Positions 1 through 7,192 of a stretch of 64,000 bases of DNA are shown here, piece by piece; positions within the stretch are counted from its first letter, which is position 1, and each line of letters opens with the position of its first letter. The notes beneath the pieces were generated by a model that saw only the letters and a program-made list of their open reading frames with translations, had not been told where the DNA came from and searched no databases. The stretch is from Acrocarpospora phusangensis. GTDB lineage: Bacteria > Actinomycetota > Actinomycetes > Streptosporangiales > Streptosporangiaceae. Location: contig NZ_BOOA01000006.1 of the NCBI RefSeq assembly GCF_016862995.1, positions 1 to 64,000 on the forward strand, given 5' to 3'. Made by a program: the position numbers and the translations under genes.

Positions 1-398
1 GCCGCGTCGAAGCTGCTCATGGTGTTGTCCAGGACGAAGTCCGCCCCCTGCGCGATCATGACCTCTTTCTGCGGCAGCATGATCGAATCTGATATTTCCG
101 GAATCGCATCGTAAAGAGCCTTCTGGCCGGGCAGGAATCCGTCCGGCCCGTTCTCCGCGAAGTTGGTACGGCCCGCGATCCGGTCCTGCACCCCCAGCGC
201 CAGCAACGTCTCCAGGGCGGGCTGGTACCCGGTCACGACCTTGCCCGGCGGCCGGTCGAAGGTGAGCGTGCGCCCGCAGTTCTCCACGCTGACCGGCGCG
301 TACGCCGGAGCGGAGGACGGCGCGGCGGCCCCGGGTGCGGGCGCTTCCCGGCCGCATGCCGCGACGAGCAGCGCCACCAGGACGATCGCGCGCCTCAC
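1..398 (-). CDS. FecB/BtuF-type metal-chelate ABC substrate-binding lipoprotein (3' end outside window)
   Basis: Partial gene: the first 132 codons are visible and the rest lies left of base 1. The GTG start at 398 forms a GTGA overlap with the stop of the oxidoreductase gene, so the two are translationally coupled. The N-terminus is a short lipoprotein signal with a VAAC lipobox. Next come a Cys/Gly turn, the strand leading to 'KVVTGYQPALETLLALG', and a 'MLPQKEVMIAQGADFVLDN' block. This is the layout of periplasmic-binding-protein-2 proteins that capture siderophores, haem or cobalamin outside the membrane. Permease and ATPase genes would be expected further left. Its place behind a RiPP-like set and a Nur-type operator suggests it binds a metal chelate made by the neighbouring enzymes; that ligand is inference. 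Confidence 0.8.
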   Translation of the reverse strand, partial: MRRAIVLVALLVAACGREAPAPGAAAPSSAPAYAPVSVENCGRTLTFDRPPGKVVTGYQPALETLLALGVQDRIAGRTNFAENGPDGFLPGQKALYDAIPEISDSIMLPQKEVMIAQGADFVLDNTMSSFDA

Positions 399-1414
399 GC
401 CGCCGCCTCGCAGACCGCCTCCAGCAGCCCGGCGTCCCGGGTGATCAACGCGAGCGTGGTCACCCGGGACTCCTTCCAGACCTCGACGCGGTCCCGGATA
501 CGCGCCCAAGGCCCCAGCAGGGCGACTTCGTCCAGCAGGGCGTCGGGGACGGCCGCGACGGCGTCGGCCCTCCTGCCCTCACGGTGGTGCTCGCGGATCA
601 CCTGTGCCTCTTTCTCGAAACCCAGCCCACAGGCCAGGTCGTGGTACGTGTTACGGACCCCGGGAAGATCCGGCCCGATATAGGCCGCGTAGAGCGGACG
701 CAACTCGTCCCGTGCCCGGCCGAGGTCATCGGTCCTGATGGCATGCGTGATCACGGTGATGTCGATCGACTCGCGGCCCGACCTGCGCAGCCCCTCGTCC
801 AGCGGCGCGGTCATGATCGCCTCACGCTCGGGGCTGTAGAAGCCCGGCAGCCAGCCGTCGGCGATCTCCCCCGCCAGCCGGACGTTGGCGGGCCCGATGG
901 CGGCCAGATAGGTGGGGATACTCGTCCGTACCGGGTCCAGCAGCGCCTTCACCGGCCGGGCCCGCCCGGTCGCGCCAGGCCCTCGGTAGGGGAGCCGGTA
1001 GTACTCGCCGTCGTAGGTGACCCGCTCGTCGCAGGCGATGGCCTTGCGCAGGATCTCGACGTACTCGCGCAGGCGTCTCGTCGGCTTGCCGAACGGGACG
1101 CCGTGCCAGCCCTCCACGATCCACGGCACCGAGACGCCCAGGCCGAGCAGCAGCCGCCCCTCCGACAGGATGTCCAGCGTCAGCGCCGTCATCGCGGTGT
1201 TGGCGGGGGTACGTCCGGCGAGTTGCAGGATGCCGGTGCCGAGTTTGATCCGCTCGGTCCTGGCCGCCAGGTACGCCAGGATCGTCACGCCGTCGGCGCC
1301 GTACTCCTCGACGCTCCACACCGAGTCCACCCCGGCCCGGTCGGCGCGTTCGACCAGCGGCAGTATCTCCGGCATCGGTTCTCCGTGGTAGCCGAGGGCC
1401 AGGCCGACGCGCAT
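395..1414 (-). CDS. LLM-class (luciferase-like) F420/FMN-dependent oxidoreductase
   Basis: A 339-aa protein with the bacterial luciferase-like fold. It opens MRVGLALGYH and contains the conserved 'ERIKLGTGILQLAGRTPAN' strand-loop, the 'LDILSEGRLLLGLG' helix and the 'RLREYVEILRKAI' segment. These are hallmarks of actinobacterial F420-dependent oxidoreductases, which move hydride between F420 (or FMN) and a substrate. The ATG at 1414 is preceded by AGGAG about 7 nt upstream; that SD overlaps the TAG ending the shifted YcaO remnant. The open frame runs upstream to 2374 without a stop, but the intervening 50 residues are Arg/Pro-rich shadow sequence, so a fusion is unlikely. In this operon it would oxidise or reduce the modified peptide; substrate unknown. 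Confidence 0.88.
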   Translation of the reverse strand: MRVGLALGYHGEPMPEILPLVERADRAGVDSVWSVEEYGADGVTILAYLAARTERIKLGTGILQLAGRTPANTAMTALTLDILSEGRLLLGLGVSVPWIVEGWHGVPFGKPTRRLREYVEILRKAIACDERVTYDGEYYRLPYRGPGATGRARPVKALLDPVRTSIPTYLAAIGPANVRLAGEIADGWLPGFYSPEREAIMTAPLDEGLRRSGRESIDITVITHAIRTDDLGRARDELRPLYAAYIGPDLPGVRNTYHDLACGLGFEKEAQVIREHHREGRRADAVAAVPDALLDEVALLGPWARIRDRVEVWKESRVTTLALITRDAGLLEAVCEAAA

Positions 1415-1425
1415 ATCGAGTGCTC

Positions 1426-2374
1426 CTAGGCGAGAGGGAGAGGGTCCAGGACGCGGGGTTCGCCGAGGCGAGTGCCGCCGAGCAGCGGGAAGGCGGCGGG
1501 GGCGTTGCCGTACAGGCCGGGGACGATCACGCGGGCGACGTGCAGGCCGGCGCCGCGGATGTCGGTAGATCACGCACGCGGGAATCGCGCTCGCCTCGCG
1601 CACGACCTTCGTGATGACGCCGAGCCGGGCGTCGACGAGGCCGGTTCCGCCGGCCTCGGTGAGCGGCAGCACCGGATGGCGAGTCACCCCGCTCGCGTCG
1701 GGCTCGACGGCGATCTGGCAGCCGGCGCCTGGGGCGGGATGCCCGGCCAGGACGGCCAGCACGTCGTTGACGATCAGCCCCGCGATGACCGCGCTCCCGC
1801 CCGGCGACGGCCAGGGCACCGGCGGGGTCTCGCCTTCCTCCAGGTAGGTCCAGTGCGCCAGCAGTTCATCGGGCAGCCGGGCGGCGGCGATCCGCCGCGC
1901 CCTGACCTCGGCGTAGGGGACCGTGCAGGGGCCGACGTGGAAGCGGAGCCCTTCGGCGTGGCAGCGGTGCCAGGCGATGCCGCGCTCGCCGCACCAGCGG
2001 TCGACGGCCAGCCACTCCTGGTCGGGCAGCCATCCCGCGCAGGCCACCACCATGTCGGGCGCTCCGCCCAGCGGGCCGCGGACGACCTTGGTGTGCGGTT
2101 CGAGCAGCAGCGCGGTCAGATCGGCGACCGGGTTCCCTCCCAGGACGTGCACCACCGAGGCCGCGGTCGTCTCCGTCGCGGGTTCGGCCACCAGGATGCC
2201 CCGCTCCCGCAACGCCGCCACGAGTTCGGCGTCGTCCGGGACCGCACCCCGCTGGAGCGTGCGTAACCGGTCGTCCGGGGCGTGGACCAGGGTGACCTGC
2301 TCATCGGGGGCGTAGTGCCGCCAGACGCCGTCGGGACCGGGGTAGCGGTGGTGACCTGGAGCGAGACGGGTCAT
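1426..2374 (-). pseudogene. TOMM leader-binding/E1-like maturation protein with truncated, frameshifted YcaO domain
   Basis: From ATG 2374 the first ~240 residues resemble the leader-peptide-binding and ThiF/E1-like half of thiazole/oxazole-modified microcin (TOMM) cyclodehydratases: 'MVVACAGWLPDQEWLAVD', 'FHVGPCTVPYAEVRARR' (lacking the usual CxxC pair) and a 'PVLPLTEAGG' turn. A YcaO-type opening follows ('VDARLGVITKVVREASAIP'). Near 1585 this frame becomes an Arg/Pro-rich shadow. The other frame continues as a typical YcaO C-terminus, 'GLHVARVIVPGLYGN' then 'PLLGGTRLGEPRVLDPLPLA', ending at TAG 1426-1428. The roughly 300-residue ATP-binding core of YcaO is absent. Either the gene is decaying by internal deletion, or a second YcaO acts in trans while this protein only binds the precursor. 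An automated caller may report one 395-2374 ORF. Confidence 0.65.
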
Positions 2375-2400
2375 GTGCGGCTGCGTCTCCGTGACTGGGT

Positions 2401-2426
2401 GCGGGAGGCCGGAGCCGGCCTCCCGC
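2401..2426 (-). terminator. Hairpin between precursor-peptide gene and maturation gene (attenuator-like)
   Basis: A perfect inverted repeat: 12 bp (2401-2412) and its complement (2415-2426) separated by 2 nt. It begins 7 nt after the stop of the 35-aa peptide gene and ends 27 nt before the next start codon. A strong GC hairpin here fits a partial terminator or mRNA stabiliser that keeps precursor transcript in excess over enzyme transcript, as in many RiPP loci. There is no U-tract, so full termination is unlikely. Confidence 0.6.
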
Positions 2427-2432
2427 GGGTGA

Positions 2433-2540
2433 TCACTCGGATTCGTCCTCGTTCCAGGCGAACGCCGCGTCCACGGCGGGCGTGTGCGCGCGTACGCAGA
2501 CTTCCAGCTCTTCTACCTGCTCGAACGTGGGGTGCGCCAT
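2433..2540 (-). CDS. Candidate RiPP precursor peptide, 35 aa
   Basis: A short ORF from ATG 2540 to TGA 2433 with a full AAGGAGGA Shine-Dalgarno 5 nt upstream, the best ribosome site seen in the window. The peptide begins [15 protein letters not shown] and ends [10 protein letters not shown]. The middle carries the acidic, amphipathic 'FEQVEELEV' pattern common in leaders recognised by TOMM/RRE proteins. It has a single Cys at 15, Thr at 20 and Ser at 34, and an acidic Trp-Asn-Glu-Asp tail. It is the first gene of the operon, followed by a hairpin and a leader-binding maturation protein, the normal position of a precursor. I do not recognise the family. The cleavage site and the modified residues are unknown. 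Confidence 0.7.
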   Translation of the reverse strand: MAHPTFEQVEELEVCVRAHTPAVDAAFAWNEDESE

Positions 2541-2595
2541 GGCAGTCCTCCTTGGGGGTGGCTTGCGCGGCATCGCAATCGCCAGAATTTGCTTA

Positions 2596-2612
2596 TTGCG
2601 ACTCTTTCGCAA
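2596..2612. promoter_or_regulatory. Nur-box-like operator 1
   Basis: TTGCGA-CTCTT-TCGCAA, a perfect 6-5-6 inverted repeat matching the Streptomyces Nur consensus tTGCaa-N5-ttGCAA at the TTGC/GCAA core. It lies 56 nt upstream of the peptide ATG on the minus strand and would overlap that promoter. Nur is a Fur-family repressor that binds DNA with nickel. The match is seen in the sequence; binding is inferred. Confidence 0.7.
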
Positions 2613-2663
2613 CATAAGGGGGGTGCCGGAGAGGGTCAATACACTCATGCACATATATCGTTG

Positions 2664-2680
2664 TTGCAACTAACACGCAA
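2664..2680. promoter_or_regulatory. Nur-box-like operator 2 (sodF side)
   Basis: TTGCAA-CTAAC-ACGCAA, a near-perfect 6-5-6 match to tTGCaa-N5-ttGCAA. It sits between an AT-rich TATATC (possible -10, about 2654) and the sod Shine-Dalgarno, so a bound repressor would cover the transcription start. In Streptomyces coelicolor the Fe-SOD gene sodF is repressed by Nur with nickel. Gene and operator agree here. Confidence 0.72.
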
Positions 2681-2693
2681 TAAGGAGCATCAC

Positions 2694-3293
2694 GTGAGCA
2701 CGTACACGCTGCCGGACATGCCCTACGACTACGCGGCGCTGGAGCCCGCCATCACCGGGGAGATCCTGGAGCTGCACCACGCCAAGCACCACGCCGCGTA
2801 CGTGAAGGGCGCCAACGACACGCTGGACCGGCTGGCCGAGGCCAGGGACAAGGGTGAGTTCGGCGGCCTGGTCGGGCTGGAGAAGACCTTCGCGTTCAAC
2901 CTGTCCGGGCACGTGCTGCACACGATCTTCTGGCAGAACCTGTCGCCCGACGGCGGCGACCGCCCCGACGGCGAGCTCGGTGACGCCATCAGCGAGCACT
3001 TCGGGACCTTCGAGGCGTTCCAGAAGCAGCTCACCACCGCGACCGCGACGGTGCAGGGCTCCGGGTGGGGTGTGCTGGCCTGGGAACCGCTCGGCCGCCG
3101 GCTGGTCGTCGAGCAGGTGTACGACCACCACGGCAACGTCGGCATGAACACGACCCCGCTGCTGGTCTTCGACGCCTGGGAGCACGCGTACTACCTGCAG
3201 TACCGCAACGTGCGCCCCGACTACGTCGAGAAGCTGTGGAGCCTGATCAACTGGACCGACGTCATCGCCCGCTTCGACGCCGCCCGCGCCTGA
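2694..3293 (+). CDS. sodF: Superoxide dismutase, Fe/Mn family (SodF type)
   Basis: A 199-aa enzyme that dismutates superoxide in the cytoplasm. It starts at GTG 2694 with an AAGGAG 6 nt upstream; frames further upstream are not protein-like. It shows all family landmarks: '[10 protein letters not shown]', the '[15 protein letters not shown]' ligand helix, '[16 protein letters not shown]', 'WGVLAW' and the C-terminal '[19 protein letters not shown]' that supplies the Asp and His metal ligands. Two Nur-type boxes upstream support the iron form, which actinomycetes make when nickel is scarce and Ni-SOD cannot be loaded. The gene is divergent from the RiPP-like operon and a GNAT gene follows after 5 nt. 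Confidence 0.95.
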   Translation: MSTYTLPDMPYDYAALEPAITGEILELHHAKHHAAYVKGANDTLDRLAEARDKGEFGGLVGLEKTFAFNLSGHVLHTIFWQNLSPDGGDRPDGELGDAISEHFGTFEAFQKQLTTATATVQGSGWGVLAWEPLGRRLVVEQVYDHHGNVGMNTTPLLVFDAWEHAYYLQYRNVRPDYVEKLWSLINWTDVIARFDAARA

Positions 3294-3298
3294 CGCCT

Positions 3299-3820
3299 GT
3301 GCCGGTAACGCTGGTGCCCGCAACGGAGGTCGCGGCGTTCCTGCCCGCCGTGGCCGACGTGGGCGGGCAGGTGTTCACCCGGGCACCCTGGCGGGAGCCG
3401 TACGCGCAGGCCCGCGCCGTCGCCGCCCGCCTGCGGGCCGACGCCGCCCGGCCGGGGTTCGTGCTGGCCGTGGCGATGGCCGGGGAGGAGCTCGTCGGCT
3501 TCGCCTACGGCCACCGCTGCTCGGCCCTGGCCGTCACCGCCGGTTGCCCCCGCGGGGCCGACTTCACCCTCAAGGAACTCGGCGTCCTGCCGGACTTTCG
3601 CGGACAGGGCATCGGCGCGGCGCTGCACGACCGGGTGCTGTCGGCTTCCGGGGGCGGCCCCTGGTGGCTGGCCACCCACCCGGCCGCCACCGCCGCGCTC
3701 GGCCTCTACCGCCGCCGCGGCTGGCAGGCCGTCGCCGCTCAGCCGGCCGCCACGTCACGCCTCATCATGCGCAAGACCCGTCATATCGACCCCGCGCAAA
3801 CGGTGTTCGCTATGCGGTGA
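3299..3820 (+). CDS. GNAT-family N-acetyltransferase
   Basis: A 173-aa protein from GTG 3299, 5 nt after the sod stop, so probably co-transcribed. It contains the acetyl-CoA-binding core: 'LKELGVLPDFRGQGIGAALHDRVL' spans the beta-4 strand and the R/QxxGxG/A pyrophosphate loop, followed by 'GLYRRRGW' of the terminal motif. These enzymes transfer acetyl from acetyl-CoA to an amine; the substrate cannot be read from sequence. The last 11 nt overlap convergently with the 3' end of the His-rich transporter gene. A link to nickel or oxidative stress is suggested only by position. Confidence 0.85.
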   Translation: MPVTLVPATEVAAFLPAVADVGGQVFTRAPWREPYAQARAVAARLRADAARPGFVLAVAMAGEELVGFAYGHRCSALAVTAGCPRGADFTLKELGVLPDFRGQGIGAALHDRVLSASGGGPWWLATHPAATAALGLYRRRGWQAVAAQPAATSRLIMRKTRHIDPAQTVFAMR

Positions 3821-4616
3821 GGACGATGACGGCGCCGGCCAGGTAGAAACAGCCGGCGATCGAGACGGCGACGCCCGCCACGACCGGGGTCCACGCGGAC
3901 ACGGCGGCGGCCGCCGAGCGGCCTCTCATGCCGCGGGTGAGCAGGCTGTGGCCCTGGATCGTGGCGACGCCCACGGCGGTCAGCGTGCAGGCCATACCGA
4001 CCCCGAACGCCAGGACCAGGACGACAGCGTCGAGCGCCCGCCCGGTGAGCAGGCCGCTGACCAGCACGATGAAGGCCGACGGCGATGGCAGGAGGCCGCC
4101 GGACAGGGCGAGCGCGAGCAGTCCCTTTCGCGACCACGGGTCGGTGGGCACCTCAGCGTGCCCGTGCCCGTGCCCGTGCCCGTGCCCATGCCCGTGCCCA
4201 TGCCCGTGCCCATGCCCGTGCCCATGCCCGTGGCCGTGCCGGTGGAGGCGGGTGCGGAGGTGGCGTACGGCGAGGTGGACGCCGACGCCGATGACGACGA
4301 CGGCGGCCACCACCTGCATCCAGGCGGTGACGGACTCCGTGCCCAGCCCGGCGAGATCGGAGACGCCGACCCAGAGCAGTGCCAGCACCAGTACGGAGAA
4401 CGTGTGCATGACCGCGACGATGACGCCCAGGCGTACGGCGTCGCGGTAGCGGCCGTGGGTGCCGACCAGGTAGGCGGCGGTGACGCTCTTGCCGTGGCCC
4501 GGCGCGACGGCGTGCATCGCGCCGACGCCGAGGGCGATGGCCAGGGCCAGCCAGAATGCCCCGCCGCCGTCGAAGAACGCGACGAACCGGCTGTCGAGGC
4601 TGTTCAGACCCGTCAT
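3810..4616 (-). CDS. NicO/RcnA-type nickel/cobalt transporter with long Gly-His tract
   Basis: A 268-aa membrane protein with about six hydrophobic segments and the NicO-family metal motif 'HAVAPGHGKSVTAAYLVG' near residue 45. The cytoplasmic loop near residue 130 is about fourteen alternating Gly-His pairs, encoded by a hexanucleotide run at about 4157-4238. Such loops bind Ni or Co in RcnA-like exporters and related permeases. The ATG at 4616 overlaps the stop of the preceding secreted/membrane protein gene (ATGA), so the two are one unit. Family members include exporters (RcnA) and importers (NicT/HupE-like); the direction is not decided by sequence. It lies between sodF and the nik-like operon, but I saw no Nur box upstream. 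Confidence 0.85.
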   Translation of the reverse strand: MTGLNSLDSRFVAFFDGGGAFWLALAIALGVGAMHAVAPGHGKSVTAAYLVGTHGRYRDAVRLGVIVAVMHTFSVLVLALLWVGVSDLAGLGTESVTAWMQVVAAVVVIGVGVHLAVRHLRTRLHRHGHGHGHGHGHGHGHGHGHGHGHGHGHAEVPTDPWSRKGLLALALSGGLLPSPSAFIVLVSGLLTGRALDAVVLVLAFGVGMACTLTAVGVATIQGHSLLTRGMRGRSAAAAVSAWTPVVAGVAVSIAGCFYLAGAVIVLTA

Positions 4617-5257
4617 GCCGCCTTCCTCCTGCGCCGCATCCGCAGCGTGAACAGAACGCCGATCCCGGCGGCCACCACGAACGTCAGCCAGAGGGCCAGA
4701 CCGATGACAGCCGTATTGCGGGTGGACCCGGAGAAGCTCACGTGCTGGGTCCTGATCTGCGAGTTGAAGAGCACCTGCGCCTGCTCCACCGGCGGGGCGA
4801 AGATGAGCACATTGCGGTAGTTGCTGTCGAGGTCGACCAGGGCCGTCAGGGTGACGTCGAGTTCGTCGACCGGCCGGTCGCAGTTGTAGCTGAAGCGGGC
4901 GCCGTTGTCGGTCACGCCCACCAGGGACGCCAGCCGGCCCGGGCACGGCTTGCCGTCCTGCGCCACGGTGATGGTGCCGAGCAGGTAGTCGCGCACCGCG
5001 GTCGAGCGTTGCAGCTTCTCCTCGCCGGTGAGCTGGGGCGCCGGGTCTTTGAAGGCGCCCTTGGCGGTTCCGAGCGCGACCCAGTCGTCGGGGCTCGCGG
5101 TGTAGTGGATTGTCACCTGCGATCCGGTGGCGCTGATCCGCGCTGTCGGCGGTGGGCCGAAGGGGTGTGCGGAGGCGGGCGCGGCGACGCCTGCCAGGAC
5201 CGGCGGCATGGCCGCGACGAGCAGCGCCGCCGCCAGCGCGCGGGTAAGGATGTTCAC
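4613..5257 (-). CDS. Secreted/membrane-anchored partner of the NicO transporter, unknown function
   Basis: A 214-aa protein with a Sec signal peptide ending around 'APASAHP', an extracytoplasmic domain of about 150 residues with two Cys (in 'GKPCPGRL' and 'SYNCDRP', possibly a disulfide), one C-terminal membrane helix and an Arg/Lys-rich tail (stop-transfer). It overlaps the next gene by 4 nt. Actinobacterial NicO-type genes are often preceded by a protein of this layout, so a role in presenting metal or stabilising the transporter is plausible. I cannot name the family. Confidence 0.75.
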   Translation of the reverse strand: MNILTRALAAALLVAAMPPVLAGVAAPASAHPFGPPPTARISATGSQVTIHYTASPDDWVALGTAKGAFKDPAPQLTGEEKLQRSTAVRDYLLGTITVAQDGKPCPGRLASLVGVTDNGARFSYNCDRPVDELDVTLTALVDLDSNYRNVLIFAPPVEQAQVLFNSQIRTQHVSFSGSTRNTAVIGLALWLTFVVAAGIGVLFTLRMRRRRKAA

Positions 5258-5592
5258 GCGATCTCCTGCACGAAGCCGACCGGGTGGCTCCGGAACCCGG
5301 CTAGATCATTTCTTGGGTCACGGTGATGACCGACTCGTGATCTTCGGGTGGCGCTCCCAGGTCTCGCCTCGCACACGGGGACCGGGGACGTAAGGCGCTG
5401 ATTCCAGACCCCCCGGCCTCGTCTGCTGTACGGGACCTGTCAGGGGAACGGTCCGCATGGAGAGTCGCCGCCGCAGAAGAGCGAGCGCTCATATTCAGCC
5501 AGGTACAGTCGGCGACAATGCGACCAGAGAGCAACCAGCGCATGAACGTCCGATTTGCTGTAAAAGTAGTCATATCCGACTATTTGTGAGCG
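5258..5592. other. 335-bp intergenic region, no gene supported
   Basis: It lies upstream of the NicO unit and downstream of the nikE-like gene, both on the minus strand. It must contain the promoter of the 5257-3810 unit. ORFs crossing it have no protein-like composition. I looked for a Nur-type TTGC-N-GCAA site and for cobalamin-riboswitch features and found neither. An AT-richer patch at about 5560-5590 lies just after the nikE-like stop. Confidence 0.5.
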
Positions 5593-6237
5593 TCACGACA
5601 TGCGCACGGTGGGGCCACCGGACGGTTCGGTCCAGCGGGTGAGCAGTTCCTCGTCGTGGGTGATGGCGAGGATTCCGGCGCCGGTTTCGCGGCGATAGGC
5701 CTCCAGGCGGGCGACGAGGTGGGCCTGGGTGGAGGCGTCCAGCATGGTGGTCATCTCATCGCAGATCACATAGCGGGGCCGCAGTGCGAGCGCGCGGGCG
5801 ACGCAGGCGCGCTGGAGCTGCCCGTCGGAGACCTCGTGCGGGCGGCGGACCAGCAGCTCGGGGGTTAGCCCCAGGTCCTCGGCCAGTTCGTCGGCCGGGC
5901 CGGGCGGGCGGCCGGTGGCCTGGTACGGCTCGGCGGCGATCTCGCGCAGGGTGAGCCGCGGGTCGACGGCGAGCCGGGGCTGCTGGAAGATCAGCGCGAC
6001 CCGGGTGCGCAGGTCGCGGGAGGCCCGGTGCCGCCAGCGGTGGACCTCGGTCCCGTCCACGGTGAGCCGGCCGGCGTCGGGCCGGAGCAGCAGGGCGAGC
6101 ACCCGCGACAGAGTGGACTTGCCGCAGCCGCTGGGCCCGGCCAGCCCGGTGACGACGCCGGGGGCCACGGCCAGGTCGGCCCCGCGCAGCACGCGCTGCC
6201 GGCCGTAGGCGACGGTGATGCCGTCAGCGCGCAACAT
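5593..6237 (-). CDS. nikE: ABC transporter ATP-binding protein, peptide/nickel family (NikE-like)
   Basis: A 214-aa ATPase, last gene of the five-gene transporter operon. It has Walker A 'GPSGCGKST', Q-loop 'IFQQPRLAVDPRLTL', signature 'VSDGQLQRACVARAL' (SDGQ instead of SGGQ), Walker B 'YVICDEM' ending in Met-Thr where the family usually has Asp-Glu-Pro-Thr, and a switch His in 'ITHDEELL'. It is shorter than typical NikE/DppF and lacks the oligopeptide C-terminal extension. Its start overlaps the nikD-like 3' end by 14 nt. It would pair with NikD to energise uptake. The nickel assignment rests on the Nur-type box ahead of the operon. Confidence 0.85.
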   Translation of the reverse strand: MLRADGITVAYGRQRVLRGADLAVAPGVVTGLAGPSGCGKSTLSRVLALLLRPDAGRLTVDGTEVHRWRHRASRDLRTRVALIFQQPRLAVDPRLTLREIAAEPYQATGRPPGPADELAEDLGLTPELLVRRPHEVSDGQLQRACVARALALRPRYVICDEMTTMLDASTQAHLVARLEAYRRETGAGILAITHDEELLTRWTEPSGGPTVRMS

Positions 6238-7192
6238 GATGCTCCAGCGGGTGTTCCAGGGGGCGTTCCAGCGGGTGATGGCAGGCCACCCTGCTCGGCT
6301 CCGTCCCGGCCTCGGGCAGGTGCGAGCAGGCGGCGGTGGATCGGTCGCAGCGCGGCAGGAACGCGCAGCCCGCGGGCAGGTCGGTGAGTTCCGGGGGCCG
6401 GCCGGGGATCGGGGTGAAGCCGCGGGACGGCAGCGCCTCCAGCAGCCCGGCCGCGTACGGGTGACGCGGCCCGGCGAAGAACTCGGCCGCCGGGGCGTGC
6501 GACACCACGCGGCTGGCGTACATCACCGCGATGTGGTCGGCGACCTGCTCGGCGGCGCGCAGGTCGTGCGTGATGAGCAGGACGGCGCGGCCGTCGTCGG
6601 CGAGCCGCCGCAGTTCGGTCATGGTGGCGTCGACGAGCGGCCGGTCCAGGCCGCTGGTCGGCTCGTCGGCGATGATCAGCCACGGGTCGCCGGCCAGGGC
6701 GATGGCGTTGACGACGCGCTGCGCCATGCCGCCGGACAGTTGGTGCGGGTACCGGTCCAGCTGCTCCGGGGCGAGACCGGCACGTGCGGCCAGCTCGTCG
6801 GCGGGGGCCGGGTTGCCCAGCTCGCGCAGGGCCTCGGCGAGCTGCGCGCGGGCGGTGCGCACCGGGGTGAGGTGGGCGGCCGGGCTCTGCGGGACCAGGC
6901 CGATCCGGCGGCCGCGCACGGTGCGGGCGAGCACCCGTTCCGGCGCGGCGATCAGGTCGAGGGGCGGCGCGCCGCCGGTCCGCAGCCAGGCGGACCCGGC
7001 CACGGTGGCGTTGCCGGGCAGCAGCCCCATCAGGGCGTGCGCCATCACCGACTTGCCGCAGCCGGACTCGCCGACCAGGGCGAGGCACTCGCCCTGGCGT
7101 ACTTCGAAGGAGGCGTCGCTCACCGCGTGGACGGTGGCGCCGGGCAGGTGGAACCGTACGGACAGGTTCTGCACGGTCAGGGAGGAGGTCAA
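6224..7192 (-). CDS. nikD: ABC transporter ATP-binding protein, peptide/nickel family (NikD-like)
   Basis: A 322-aa ATPase with Walker A 'GESGCGKSV', Q-loop 'GLVPQSPAAHLTPV', signature 'LSGGMAQR', Walker B 'LIIADEPTSGLD' and switch 'ITHDL'. The C-terminus carries the oligopeptide/nickel extension with the Cys-rich 'GCAFLPRCDRST...CSHLPE' element that often holds an iron-sulfur-like site. The best start is TTG 7192, which makes a TTGA overlap with the nikC stop and has GGAG about 8 nt upstream; no ATG lies nearby in frame. The final residues have a His/Pro-rich repeated tail (several PLEHPLE-like units), unusual for the family. Confidence 0.87.
   Translation of the reverse strand: MTSSLTVQNLSVRFHLPGATVHAVSDASFEVRQGECLALVGESGCGKSVMAHALMGLLPGNATVAGSAWLRTGGAPPLDLIAAPERVLARTVRGRRIGLVPQSPAAHLTPVRTARAQLAEALRELGNPAPADELAARAGLAPEQLDRYPHQLSGGMAQRVVNAIALAGDPWLIIADEPTSGLDRPLVDATMTELRRLADDGRAVLLITHDLRAAEQVADHIAVMYASRVVSHAPAAEFFAGPRHPYAAGLLEALPSRGFTPIPGRPPELTDLPAGCAFLPRCDRSTAACSHLPEAGTEPSRVACHHPLERPLEHPLEHHVAR

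Noticed and set aside
395..2374. A single 659-aa TOMM-LLM fusion protein
   Set aside because: The stretch joining the two domains is an Arg/Pro-rich shadow, the true YcaO end is in another frame with its own TAG, and the LLM gene has its own SD and ATG.
5258..5592. Cobalamin riboswitch or Nur box before the NicO transporter
   Set aside because: I found no B12-box consensus and no TTGC-N-GCAA symmetry. A metal-responsive element cannot be supported here.
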